Below are positions 52,385 to 60,979 of a DNA stretch of 64,000 nt, piece by piece. How positions within the stretch are numbered: position 1 is the first letter of the stretch; every line of letters begins with the position of its first letter. The notes under the pieces are model-generated. The model was not told the DNA's origin. It worked only from the letters and a program-made list of their open reading frames with translations, and did no database searches. Made by a program: the position numbers and the translations under genes. This DNA comes from Roseimicrobium gellanilyticum (GTDB lineage: Bacteria; Verrucomicrobiota; Verrucomicrobiia; Verrucomicrobiales; Verrucomicrobiaceae): positions 434,001 through 498,000 of the forward strand of contig NZ_QNRR01000001.1 of the NCBI RefSeq assembly GCF_003315205.1. Reading direction: 5' to 3'.

Positions 52385-53995
52385 ATGGAGACGGCATGTC
52401 TGCGGCCAGCAGTACTCGAGCGTGGGGTCGCCTCGTCTTGCGCACTACGTTCCATTTCCGTATCCAGTGGTGTGAAGAGGAGCTTCCTCGCGGCTTATTG
52501 GGAGAAGGTGGGTGGTGGTTCGTTCATCGTAAGCCTGGTGATTCATGCTGGGCTTTTGATCATGGCATTCTTTGTTGTGAAGGAGTACCAGCAGGAACCC
52601 ACGGTGGACTTCCTACCTGGATTCCAAGCGGCCGGGCAGAAGCGGACCAGTGACAATCTCACGGCGAAGATTCACGACTCGCGAGTCAGAAACATGCAGA
52701 AGAATCTCAAACCCGTGCGGGTTGCCGTTCCCACTCCTGCGCCTGGCCAGCTCCTGCTGCCGGAGATGCCCACGGACGTGATCGAGGTGCCCGAGCCGAG
52801 CTTGAGCACCTTTGGCGATGCCAAGGGCATTCCCGGGGAGCTGGGAAAGGTTGGGACGAAAGCTGGTGGCGCGGGAAGAGGTACGGGGCCGGGGAATGCT
52901 CCGGGAGTGGTGCAGCTTCCCGTTTCCATGAGGGGTCGGTGCAGCAGTGCGGAGCGTCTGCGGAAGCTCACGGCGGGCGGTGGCACCGCCGAGTGTGAGC
53001 GCGCCGTGAGCAGTGCGCTGGAGCACCTGAAGAGCAAGCAGAAGTCTGATGGCGGCTGGGGTACAAACAACCGTGGGGCGATGACGGGCTTTGCCTTGCT
53101 GTGCTTCCTTGATCGCTGCGAGACGCCCGAGTCCATCTACTACGGGGACAATGTGATGAAGGGCATCCTCTTCCTCATGGAGATGCAGCAGAAGAATCCG
53201 TACAAGATGTTCAGCCAGGCCACCTCGGGCAATGGCCAGGTGTATGAGCATGGCATCGCGACGTATGCGCTCGGTGAGATGTACACGCTGGCGCGCATGG
53301 GCAGCAAGTCGCTGCCGGGCATGCGCGAGTCCTTTGAGCAAGGCGTGCAGGTCATCATTGATAACCAGCAGGCGGGTGGCGGCTGGGTGTATGACAGCGA
53401 GAAGGGCTTCTACTCACCGAGCCGCGAAGACCTCTCTGTGACCGGCTGGCAATATCAGGCGCTGAAGGCGGCAAAGCTTACGGGACTGAAGATTCGTGGT
53501 CTCGAAGGCGCGATTGATAAGACGGTGAAGTACCTTGAGAGCAAGCAGACGAAGGATGGCGGTATCGGCACGACGAATCGTGAAGGCAGCTACAACCAGT
53601 GGAATCTCACGGGTGCCGGAACACTGGGATTGCAGACACTGGCACACGGTGGAAAGAAGACGGAAATCAAGAAGGCCATCGCGTTTGCCCATGACCTCTT
53701 CAAGAAGGAGCCGCCAGAGTTTGCCACGGGCGACATGTATGGCTGGTACTACTACCACCAGGCCTTCTTCCAGCATGGTGGTGAAGAGTGGAAGTACTGG
53801 AACGAGCTCGTGCTACCGCAGTTGCTAAAAGCGCAGCAGCCGGATGGAAGCTGGAAGCCCAATGGTGGTGCCCATAATCCCGCAGCGGGCGGGGACAATG
53901 TGTACTCCACGGCGCTGTGCACACTGATGCTGGAGGTGTACTACCGGTACCTGAAGGTGGGGGACAGGGAGCGGGGGTCGTTGTTTGATCGGTAG
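52385..53995 (+). CDS. Second TonB-like anchored toroid protein (paralogue, N-terminus altered)
   Basis: 536 residues from the ATG at 52385 (GTG at 52382 possible). The first 35 residues are out-of-frame relic sequence. Then AAYWEKVGGGSF leads into the span IVSLVIHAGLLIMAFFVVKEY, with the same S-x3-H motif (SLVIH). A linker differs from the first copy, and the C-terminal 360 residues match the toroid nearly residue for residue (CETPESIYYGDNVMKGILFL, EHGIATYALGEMYTLARMGS, GDMYGWYYYHQAFFQ). It is separated from the first copy by a terminator. The original start region at 52240 is frameshifted, so this copy may be poorly expressed. Confidence 0.72.
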   Translation: METACLRPAVLERGVASSCALRSISVSSGVKRSFLAAYWEKVGGGSFIVSLVIHAGLLIMAFFVVKEYQQEPTVDFLPGFQAAGQKRTSDNLTAKIHDSRVRNMQKNLKPVRVAVPTPAPGQLLLPEMPTDVIEVPEPSLSTFGDAKGIPGELGKVGTKAGGAGRGTGPGNAPGVVQLPVSMRGRCSSAERLRKLTAGGGTAECERAVSSALEHLKSKQKSDGGWGTNNRGAMTGFALLCFLDRCETPESIYYGDNVMKGILFLMEMQQKNPYKMFSQATSGNGQVYEHGIATYALGEMYTLARMGSKSLPGMRESFEQGVQVIIDNQQAGGGWVYDSEKGFYSPSREDLSVTGWQYQALKAAKLTGLKIRGLEGAIDKTVKYLESKQTKDGGIGTTNREGSYNQWNLTGAGTLGLQTLAHGGKKTEIKKAIAFAHDLFKKEPPEFATGDMYGWYYYHQAFFQHGGEEWKYWNELVLPQLLKAQQPDGSWKPNGGAHNPAAGGDNVYSTALCTLMLEVYYRYLKVGDRERGSLFDR

Positions 53996-54063
53996 CGGGA
54001 AACTTGTGCGCAGTGAGAGGGACGGGTTGGGAGCGTTGGGCGAGGCAGACTGCATCGGATTCA

Positions 54064-54088
54064 ACGCAGAGACACGGAGACGCAGAGG
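54064..54088 (+). repeat. GCAGAGAC-type short tandem-like repeat
   Basis: ACGCAGAGACACGGAGACGCAGAGG is built of imperfect 6 to 8-base units. Similar GCAGAGACGCAGAG strings are common in intergenic DNA of environmental bacteria, in my recollection. Confidence 0.45.
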
Positions 54089-54181
54089 AACTTCGAAGAC
54101 TGAAACTGAGGTCGTGGGGCACAACGAGGGATTGTGGTCTCTTTGCCACCGCGATTGGAGATGCAGAGCCGCAACTCAACG

Positions 54182-54204
54182 TAGCTCGCGAGTCCCTTCG
54201 CGAG
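54182..54204 (+). repeat. REP-like element, left arm
   Basis: GTAG is at 54182 (CGTAG), then CTCGCGAGTCCCTTCGCGAG, a self-complementary hairpin. The arm has its reverse complement at 54239-54262 with two mismatches, 34 bases away. Confidence 0.6.
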
Positions 54205-54238
54205 GTTCTATTGTACTGGAGGTTGCGACCCGACTGAT

Positions 54239-54262
54239 CTCGCGAAGGGACTCGCGATTTAC
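54239..54262 (-). repeat. REP-like element, right arm
   Basis: CTCGCGAAGGGACTCGCGA followed by TTTACG. It is the inverted partner of 54182-54204; 19 bases match exactly. GTAG is replaced by GTAA on this side. Confidence 0.6.
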
Positions 54263-54277
54263 GTTTGGCGGGCGCAA

Positions 54278-55189
54278 TCACGCTCCCGTCAATCCCCGTC
54301 GCATCTCTTCCAGTGGCACAGGCTCACCGAACCAATGCCCGAAGGAGATGGCGCCCTGATGCAGGAGAAGCACGAGGCCGTCGCAGGTTTTGGCGCCGGC
54401 GTTCCTTGCGGCTTCAATCAACGGCGTGGTGCCATTGGCGCGATACACCATATCATAGACCAGGTGTGAGGGACGGATGAGGCTGGTATCGAAGAGCGGT
54501 TCATCGCCGGGCTTCATGCCGCGGGGTGTGGCATTGACGATGAGGTCAGTGCGTGCCAGAGCGTCGGCGAGGGACGCATCGTCCCACTTCACGGCCTCGA
54601 TGGTGGTCGCAGGGGAGATGGCGGTGCACTCCTCGATGAGGGGCTGTAGCTTCTCCACGGTGCGATTCACCAGGAGCAGGGAGGGGCATTTCTCCAGCGC
54701 GCTTTGCACGGCCACGGCGCGTCCAGCGCCACCACCGGCACCGATGATGAGCACGCGGAGGTCACGCACTTCACGACCAAAGGCCTCGGCCACGGAGCGC
54801 AGAAATCCGGGGCCGTCCGTGTTGTAGCCGGTGAACTTGCTGTCTTCAATGTGAACCGTGTTCACGGCACCCAGTTGGCGTGCGAGGGAGGACACTTCAT
54901 GCATGGCCTCCAGCGCCTCGAACTTGTGCGGAATGGTGCAGTTCACGCCCACGAAGCCATGCTTCGAAAACAAGCCAAGCGCCTCCTCGACATTCCCCGG
55001 AGGGACTTGCACCCGGATGTACTGCGCCTCGATGCCGCGTGCCGTGAGCGCCGGATTGTGCATCTGCGGCGAGCGCGAGTGGGCAATCGGGTCACCGATG
55101 ACGGCGACCCGGGCTCGCGGCGACAGAGTGGGAGCGATGTCCTCCCACCGACGCAGATCGTCGAGCGTGTAGTGGTTTTTGCCTTCCAT
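54278..55189 (-). CDS. aroE: Shikimate dehydrogenase
   Basis: 303 residues. Substrate residues are present: SRSPQMHN, the catalytic Lys in NCTIPHKFEALEAM, and the Asp in YNTDGPGF. The NADP site has GAGGGAGRA, and the C-terminus shows GLVLLLHQGAISFGHWFG, the AroE signature. The enzyme reduces 3-dehydroshikimate to shikimate in aromatic amino acid synthesis. The start is the ATG at 55189, placed 24 bases beyond gltX, which precedes it on the same strand. Confidence 0.95.
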   Translation of the reverse strand: MEGKNHYTLDDLRRWEDIAPTLSPRARVAVIGDPIAHSRSPQMHNPALTARGIEAQYIRVQVPPGNVEEALGLFSKHGFVGVNCTIPHKFEALEAMHEVSSLARQLGAVNTVHIEDSKFTGYNTDGPGFLRSVAEAFGREVRDLRVLIIGAGGGAGRAVAVQSALEKCPSLLLVNRTVEKLQPLIEECTAISPATTIEAVKWDDASLADALARTDLIVNATPRGMKPGDEPLFDTSLIRPSHLVYDMVYRANGTTPLIEAARNAGAKTCDGLVLLLHQGAISFGHWFGEPVPLEEMRRGLTGA

Positions 55190-55212
55190 GGCGATTTGAT
55201 GTCTCCACCAGA

Positions 55213-56529
55213 CTAGGCAGCGAGCAATCCCTGGACGCGTTCAAGACGACCGAGCACGCGCTCCTTGCCGAGCACGAGCATCATGGCCTTCACATCGGGT
55301 CCACGAGTCTGGCCGCTCAGGGAGAAGCGCAGCAGGGGCATGAAGGCACCGGCCTTCACCTTGAGCTCGGCAGCGAGGGTATTGATGGTGGCGGTGATGC
55401 CTGCCTCGCTCCAGTCGGCGGTGGCTTGGAGCGCGGGGCGCAGGGCGGTGAGGAGTGCGGGGTGCTGTGCATTGCCCTTGAGCTTCGTCATGGCTTCGTC
55501 TTCGAAGGGGAAGTCCTCGCGGAAGAAGAAGTGCACCCAGCCGGAGAACTCCGTGGCGACGCTGACTTTTTCCTTCACGGTCTCCAGCGCACGCGCGGCG
55601 AAGTCTTCATCCGTGACCTGAATGCCATCCTGCTCCAGCCATGGCTTTGCATAAGCCACCAGCGCCGCGCCGGTGAGGTCGCGCAGGTGCTGTTGATTCA
55701 GCCAGGTGCACTTCACCATGTCGAAGCGCGCATTGCTGTGGTGAATCTCGCTCACGTCAAAGAGGTCCACCGCTTCCTGTGCGGTGAATTTTTCGCGGTC
55801 GAGCTTCGGCGTCCAGCCGAGCAAGCAGAGATAGTTGAAGACCGCCCCGGGGAGGAAGCCTGCCTTCTGGTAGCTCTCGATGCTCGCGCCCTCGTCGCGC
55901 TTGCTCATCTTCGAGCCACCCGGATTCAGGATGAGCGGGATGTGGCCAAACTTCGGCGGTTCGGCATCAAGTGCGCGGTAGAGGTCGATGTGTTTCCAGG
56001 TGTTCGGCAGGTGGTCCTCGCCGCGGATCACGTGGGTCATCTTCATCTCAATGTCGTCCACGACATTCACGAAGTGGAAGATGTAGCCACCATCGGGGCG
56101 GCGGATGGTCATGTCCGGTTCATCCGTCGCGGCGAACTGGACGTCACCACACACGAGGTCGGGCACGAGAATGGGCACGCGGCTGAACTTGAAACGCACC
56201 GCGCCATTTTCCTCCGTGTAGACACGGCCGGCGGCTTCGAGCTTGGCCAGGTAGGCATCGTAGATGGGCTTGCGCTGGCTCTGGAAGTAGGGGCCGGTAT
56301 CGCCGCCTTTTTCCGGGCCTTCATCCCAGTCCAAGCCGAGCCACTTCAGACCGTCGTAGATGGCCTGGCGGGCGGGTTCGGTGTTGCGGGCCTCGTCCGT
56401 GTCCTCAATGCGCAGGATGAAGGCGCCGCCGGACTTGCGGGCCAGGAGCCAGTTGAAGAGGGCAGTACGGGCGCCACCGACGTGGAGGTAGCCGGTGGGG
56501 GAGGGAGCGAAGCGAACACGGATGGACAT
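55213..56529 (-). CDS. gltX: Glutamate--tRNA ligase
   Basis: 438 residues, starting at the ATG at 56529 (MSIRVRFAPSPTGYLHVGGA); the frame is open 14 codons further up. The HIGH-type motif is PTGYLHVGG, and the KMSKS-type motif is KMSKR (in GGSKMSKRDEGAS). The C-terminal anticodon-binding domain is short, making this a small GluRS. It charges tRNA-Glu, and in organisms without GlnRS may be non-discriminating. aroE follows downstream in the same orientation. Confidence 0.96.
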   Translation of the reverse strand: MSIRVRFAPSPTGYLHVGGARTALFNWLLARKSGGAFILRIEDTDEARNTEPARQAIYDGLKWLGLDWDEGPEKGGDTGPYFQSQRKPIYDAYLAKLEAAGRVYTEENGAVRFKFSRVPILVPDLVCGDVQFAATDEPDMTIRRPDGGYIFHFVNVVDDIEMKMTHVIRGEDHLPNTWKHIDLYRALDAEPPKFGHIPLILNPGGSKMSKRDEGASIESYQKAGFLPGAVFNYLCLLGWTPKLDREKFTAQEAVDLFDVSEIHHSNARFDMVKCTWLNQQHLRDLTGAALVAYAKPWLEQDGIQVTDEDFAARALETVKEKVSVATEFSGWVHFFFREDFPFEDEAMTKLKGNAQHPALLTALRPALQATADWSEAGITATINTLAAELKVKAGAFMPLLRFSLSGQTRGPDVKAMMLVLGKERVLGRLERVQGLLAA

Positions 56530-56685
56530 TCCCGGCATGTAACGAAGGAACGCCCCGGCCTCAAGCCCCAAGCGTCCCCGGAGAGAATTTGAACTACTTT
56601 CCCCCGGTGCACACCAAGTGCAGGGTCCCCGGCGTTAACCCCTAAAGTGCTTGGAACTTAAGACTTCCCCCGTATCCTCCCGCGC

Positions 56686-58452
56686 ATGAAGAAGCTGAAA
56701 AAGAAGGCGCTCATTGTCTTTCTCACCCTGGCGGCGCTGCTCCTCGGGGCTGGCACGGGTGGCTACTTCTGGGTCGCCGGGAAGCTGGAGAAGGAATCCC
56801 TCATCGCCCAGATGGAGGAGGCGTGGGACTGCCGCGTGCAATTGGAGAGGACGGAGGTGAACCTGCTCAGCTCCCCCGCCTCGGTGAAACTGATTGGCCT
56901 GAAGATGGTGCCCAAGGATGACGAGGCGGAAAAGCCGCTCGCCCAGCGCGCGCTTATCAAGGATGAGGAAGTGCTGGTCGGCGCCAGGGAAGCGGTGCTC
57001 TCCATGGAGCTCATGGACCTCCTGAAGGGCACGCTGAAGGTGGAGAAGCTGCACCTGGAGGGCGCGCTGGTGCGCATGCTCATCGATGAATACGGCGACA
57101 GCAGCCTGGATGAGCTCTTCGACGACCCTTACGAAAAGGACGACGACCACTACGAGTACGTCGAAGTACCCCAGGCGACTGCTGCTCCTGCACCCAACGC
57201 TCCGTCTCCGGCGGTGAATCCGGCACGTGCGCCAGCACCGGCTCCTCCTGTACCTGCTCCCGCGCCTGCGCCTGAGAACACGGCCCCGCCGGCACTCGTC
57301 CCACCTACGCCCACTCCTGCTCCCACGCCCACGCCCACGCCCACGCCGCAGCCGAATCCCGACCCGGTGGCCACGCCTGTACCCCCCGTGGGTGCTGAGC
57401 CTGCTCCTGCCACTCGGGTGCCTGCGCCGGTCCCCGTTGCGCCTTCACCTGTAGCCACTCCTCTTCCAGCAGCGACTCATACCATCGTGGTGACGAATCC
57501 GGATGGGACGAAGGTGACTCTGGTCCGGAAGAAGAAGGCCAAGAAGAAGAAAAAGAAGCGCGATAAGAAGGAGATGTACGCCAATGAGCTGAAGCTCAAT
57601 CTCGACATCAAAGAGGTGTCCATCAGCAACGGCCTTTTTGAGAACATCGACATGGAGAAGGGGACCTACCTCACCTTCAGCAATCTGAATGTGGCCATCA
57701 AGAACATCGACATCGTGCCCACGGCGCTGGCCACGCACAACCGGTGTGACCTTGAGATGAAGTCCGGCATCAAGTTCGTGAAGACCGAGAAAAAACAGGA
57801 GGTGACGGTCGCGGACTTCGCCTTTGAAGGCACCGGCAAAGTGGCCCCTTTCGATGCGACCAGCGGCCTGTGGAGTCCGGACCTCAAGCTCGAAATCCTG
57901 CTGAAGAAGGGCGGCCTGCTGGGTGGTCTTCCTTTGGGCAAACAATTGGGTAAGAAAGATGCGAAACGCGTGGCCGAGTACGGCATCAACCTTGATGAAG
58001 TCGCGATTGGCGGTGTGCTGACAGAGGACACGAAGACCGGCATCCACGTGGTGCGCGGCAGCAAGATCATGCTGGAGGGCGACACCCGCTTCGCCTTTCC
58101 TCAGTATGAGATCACCATGCTGGACAACAGCTGGTTCAACGCTCCCGAGGACGCCATCAATGCGCGTGCGAAGCTGGTGGTGAGTCCTGAGCTGACCCAG
58201 AAAATCATCGAGGACGCGAAGAAGGTCCTCGCGAAGGAACTCGGCGCCCATGAGGCGGTGAATGTGGTGGTCGAGCTCATTGGCATCGCGCTAATGGATG
58301 AGCAGAAGCGCCTCGCGGTCCCTTTCCGTGCCAAGGGCTCCATGTCCAAACCGGATGTGAGCCTGGATACAGCGCTCTCCGACGTGAAGGACAAGCTCAA
58401 GGACGCCGGGAAGAGTTTCCTCAAGAGCCTGCTGGAGGACGCGACGAAGTAG
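56686..58452 (+). CDS. AsmA-like envelope protein with proline-rich and poly-lysine linkers
   Basis: 588 residues. One span at about 8-28 near the N-terminus, then an AsmA-like beta-rich domain (AWDCRVQLERTEVNLLSSPA, GTLKVEKLHLEGALVRM). Residues about 160-270 are a Pro/Ala/Thr linker, and about 280-302 a Lys-rich block (RKKKAKKKKKKRDKK). The C-terminal 280 residues again show AsmA/YhdP-like strands (ELKLNLDIKEVSISNGLFEN) and end in an amphipathic helix. AsmA proteins are thought to move lipids or control barrel assembly. The two-part design is odd. Divergent from gltX. Confidence 0.68.
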   Translation: MKKLKKKALIVFLTLAALLLGAGTGGYFWVAGKLEKESLIAQMEEAWDCRVQLERTEVNLLSSPASVKLIGLKMVPKDDEAEKPLAQRALIKDEEVLVGAREAVLSMELMDLLKGTLKVEKLHLEGALVRMLIDEYGDSSLDELFDDPYEKDDDHYEYVEVPQATAAPAPNAPSPAVNPARAPAPAPPVPAPAPAPENTAPPALVPPTPTPAPTPTPTPTPQPNPDPVATPVPPVGAEPAPATRVPAPVPVAPSPVATPLPAATHTIVVTNPDGTKVTLVRKKKAKKKKKKRDKKEMYANELKLNLDIKEVSISNGLFENIDMEKGTYLTFSNLNVAIKNIDIVPTALATHNRCDLEMKSGIKFVKTEKKQEVTVADFAFEGTGKVAPFDATSGLWSPDLKLEILLKKGGLLGGLPLGKQLGKKDAKRVAEYGINLDEVAIGGVLTEDTKTGIHVVRGSKIMLEGDTRFAFPQYEITMLDNSWFNAPEDAINARAKLVVSPELTQKIIEDAKKVLAKELGAHEAVNVVVELIGIALMDEQKRLAVPFRAKGSMSKPDVSLDTALSDVKDKLKDAGKSFLKSLLEDATK

Positions 58453-58516
58453 GAACTCCAGCTTTAGCCTGGCGTTGAGGGGCCGTGCCTTGTGATCCAT
58501 GTTTTGCCTGGTGATT

Positions 58517-58571
58517 GCGGGGCAAAGGTTGTTCATTGGATGGTGCTTCGAGGGGCAGGGGGTGTTCATTG
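58517..58571 (+). repeat. Imperfect direct repeat upstream of the TonB-dependent receptor
   Basis: Two 22-base copies at 58517-58538 and 58550-58571 share GGGGCA and TGTTCATTG; 18 of 22 positions match. They lie in the leader of the receptor gene. No riboswitch fold was recognised. Confidence 0.35.
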
Positions 58572-58723
58572 CCTAGTGAAGAGGAACCTCGGTCAGTCGC
58601 AGGTCGTGCCGTTTGGCATTGCGAAGACTGAATGGCCCAATGATGCACGGGGCGCATTCAAACTCCCCACCACGACTCCTGCCCTTCAGGAGATCGAGTG
58701 CATGCGCCGTCAACCGCACTCCC

Positions 58724-60973
58724 ATGAATATCACATCCTCTCACACCACCAACGAGGGGCGATTCACACGCTTCGGACTGGCCGCTTTGGTCAGCCTGAC
58801 CTGTGGAGGTCTTGCCCTGGCACAATCACCATCTTCAACTCCCGCGACTCCGCCTCCGGATGCGGCCATCACCCTGCCACCGGTCACGGTCACAGCAGAG
58901 ACACCCTTGCGTACCAGCGAGGATTTGCTGAACCTGCCGCAGTCCATCACCGTGATCGAGCACGAGGACCTCATCCGTCGCCAGCCTCGCACACCCATCG
59001 AGGCGCTTCAGGAGGAGCCCGGCATCTGGGCGGTCAGTGTGGCCGCTCAGGGGTCGCCAATCATTCGCGGGCAGCTTGGCAATCGCAATCTCTATCTTTG
59101 GGATGGCGTGCGTATCAACAATGCTGCCGGGTTCGGTGGTCCAAGTCCGTTCTTCAATCAGTTTCCGATTGGTGCACTGGACCGTGTGGAGGTCATCCGT
59201 GGTTCGGGTTCCGTGCAGTACGGAAGTGACGCCATCGGAGGTGTCTTGAATCTCATTCCCCGTCGGGCGTCGTTCTCCGACACGGTAAATGTGGGTGGTG
59301 AATTGTACGGTCGCTACGGCTCGAACGATGATGAGTTCACCGAGACGCTCGATGTGCATGCCACGGGGCCCACGCTTGCTTTTTCGGCAGGCATCACGCG
59401 ACAGGATGTCGATGACTACAAAGGTCCCGGTGAAGGCACGCTGAGTCCGACGGGATACGAGGCGACCGGAGGCTATGCCAATCTGGCATTTCGTCCGGCG
59501 GAGGGGCACACCTTCAGACTCTCGTGGATTCACAACCGGCGCGACGATGTGGAAACGTATGTGCAGTCCAAGCTGAATGCGAACGGCGTGCCGCGTATCT
59601 TCACCCCGGATGAGACGCGAGGGATTGTGAAGTTCGACTACACGGCGGAGAATCTTGGCTCCTGGAGCGATGAGTTGAGAGTCTACGGCTACTACCATTA
59701 CTACGACCAGCTCTCTGAACGCCGCCGGCAGAACGATACCAACTTCAGCAATACCAAGACGACGACCGACCAGGAGGTCCTCGGCGTGGGTGTTCAGAAT
59801 GCCGTCTCGTTCGAGAAGCACTCCGTCCGTCTCATCTACGGCGTGGACTACCGCTATGAGATGCTGGATTCCTCCATCAGCCAGTCCATCTACGACTATG
59901 CCTCTGGAAACACCAGCGTGGTGGAGCCCTATGGCAATGTTCCCGATGGCACGTATGATGTGTTCGACGCGTTCGCCACGTTTGAGTTTCGCCCCACGGA
60001 GAGACTGCTCCTTACGGTTGGTGCTCGCTTTGAAAACTCCCACATCAATTCAGACCCGTCGCAGAGTGATGTGATCCCAGATGCGGGTTATGACATCAAC
60101 GACCTCTCGATTGATGAGAGCTGGCAATCCGTCACGTGGAATGCCGGAGCCATTTACAATGTCACGGAGAACTGGGATCTCGTAGCCAATATCGGCAGCG
60201 GATTCCGTGCGCCGGGGTATTGGGACCTGCTGAGCGCGGGTACACCCACCTTCTCCAGCCGTATTGCCTACCTGCCGAGCCCGAATCTGGACCCGGAGAA
60301 GTCCATCACGTATGAGTTCGGTCCGCGCTACCATTCATCGCGCACGAACTTCTCGCTCGTCGGCTTCTACACACGGCTGGATGACCTTATCGGCTCCCAG
60401 ACGGAGGGGACGGTGACACTTCCAGGACAGGGCACCTTTGCTGCCACTCATGAAGCAAACATCGGCGAGGGATATGTGACCGGCGCTGAACTCGCGCTGG
60501 CTTATGAACTGGCGGACAACTGGACCTTCTTTGGCAATGCCACCTACACCTACGGGAAGGACACTGCGAGTGGATATCCCCCGCGGTTCATTCCTCCCTT
60601 CTTCGGCACGGTGGGATTGCGCTATGAGCACCCCTCGGGTCGCTGGTGGGTCGAGGTGGTGGAGGTCTTCTCCGACCGCCTGCGCAGACACGCGCCGGAT
60701 GATGAGCAGGATGCAGGCTTCTCCAAGGATCCGGCTTACGGTTCACCCAATGACACCAACAATCCGCCGCTGCGCGATGACTTCTCCCTTCCCGGATGGG
60801 CCATCACCAATGTGCGTGGTGGGGTGAATGTGTGGCGCGAAGGGGACCGGGCTCTGGACCTGACGCTTGCCTTCAACAACATCTTCGACACGCGTTATCG
60901 CGAAGCCTACGCCCAGCGTCAGAAGGTGGCTCCTGGCTTCGGCATCGTGGTCGGTGCGCGTTTGACCTTCTGA
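58724..60973 (+). CDS. TonB-dependent outer-membrane receptor, haem/metal-tetrapyrrole type candidate
   Basis: 749 residues from the ATG at 58724, which gives a signal peptide (FGLAALVSLTCGGLALAQS). TonB box region LPPVTVTAETP, then the plug (LPQSITVIEHEDL, IIRGQLGNRNLYLWDGVRI, RVEVIRGSGSVQYGSDAIGG). The barrel has FRAPGYWDLL at about 494-503 and SPNLDPEKS at about 519-527, the FRAP and NPNL-type boxes shared by many haem receptors, and ends with VVGARLTF, the C-terminal Phe. Metal and cobalamin receptors can also carry FRAP-like boxes. Downstream by 7 bases is an exported CobN-like gene, so the pair is an operon. Confidence 0.88.
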   Translation: MNITSSHTTNEGRFTRFGLAALVSLTCGGLALAQSPSSTPATPPPDAAITLPPVTVTAETPLRTSEDLLNLPQSITVIEHEDLIRRQPRTPIEALQEEPGIWAVSVAAQGSPIIRGQLGNRNLYLWDGVRINNAAGFGGPSPFFNQFPIGALDRVEVIRGSGSVQYGSDAIGGVLNLIPRRASFSDTVNVGGELYGRYGSNDDEFTETLDVHATGPTLAFSAGITRQDVDDYKGPGEGTLSPTGYEATGGYANLAFRPAEGHTFRLSWIHNRRDDVETYVQSKLNANGVPRIFTPDETRGIVKFDYTAENLGSWSDELRVYGYYHYYDQLSERRRQNDTNFSNTKTTTDQEVLGVGVQNAVSFEKHSVRLIYGVDYRYEMLDSSISQSIYDYASGNTSVVEPYGNVPDGTYDVFDAFATFEFRPTERLLLTVGARFENSHINSDPSQSDVIPDAGYDINDLSIDESWQSVTWNAGAIYNVTENWDLVANIGSGFRAPGYWDLLSAGTPTFSSRIAYLPSPNLDPEKSITYEFGPRYHSSRTNFSLVGFYTRLDDLIGSQTEGTVTLPGQGTFAATHEANIGEGYVTGAELALAYELADNWTFFGNATYTYGKDTASGYPPRFIPPFFGTVGLRYEHPSGRWWVEVVEVFSDRLRRHAPDDEQDAGFSKDPAYGSPNDTNNPPLRDDFSLPGWAITNVRGGVNVWREGDRALDLTLAFNNIFDTRYREAYAQRQKVAPGFGIVVGARLTF

Positions 60974-60979
60974 TTCGCG

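Noticed and set aside
50229-53995. Squalene-hopene cyclase or prenyltransferase enzymes
   Set aside because: Repeats of this fold are present, but the catalytic Asp motif (DxDD) is missing and each protein has a TonB-like membrane anchor; hence a non-enzymatic toroid is more likely.
58453-58723. Possible cobalamin riboswitch before the TonB-dependent receptor
   Set aside because: The expected B12-box pattern (GCCACTG and its partner) was not found. Only an imperfect direct repeat is present.
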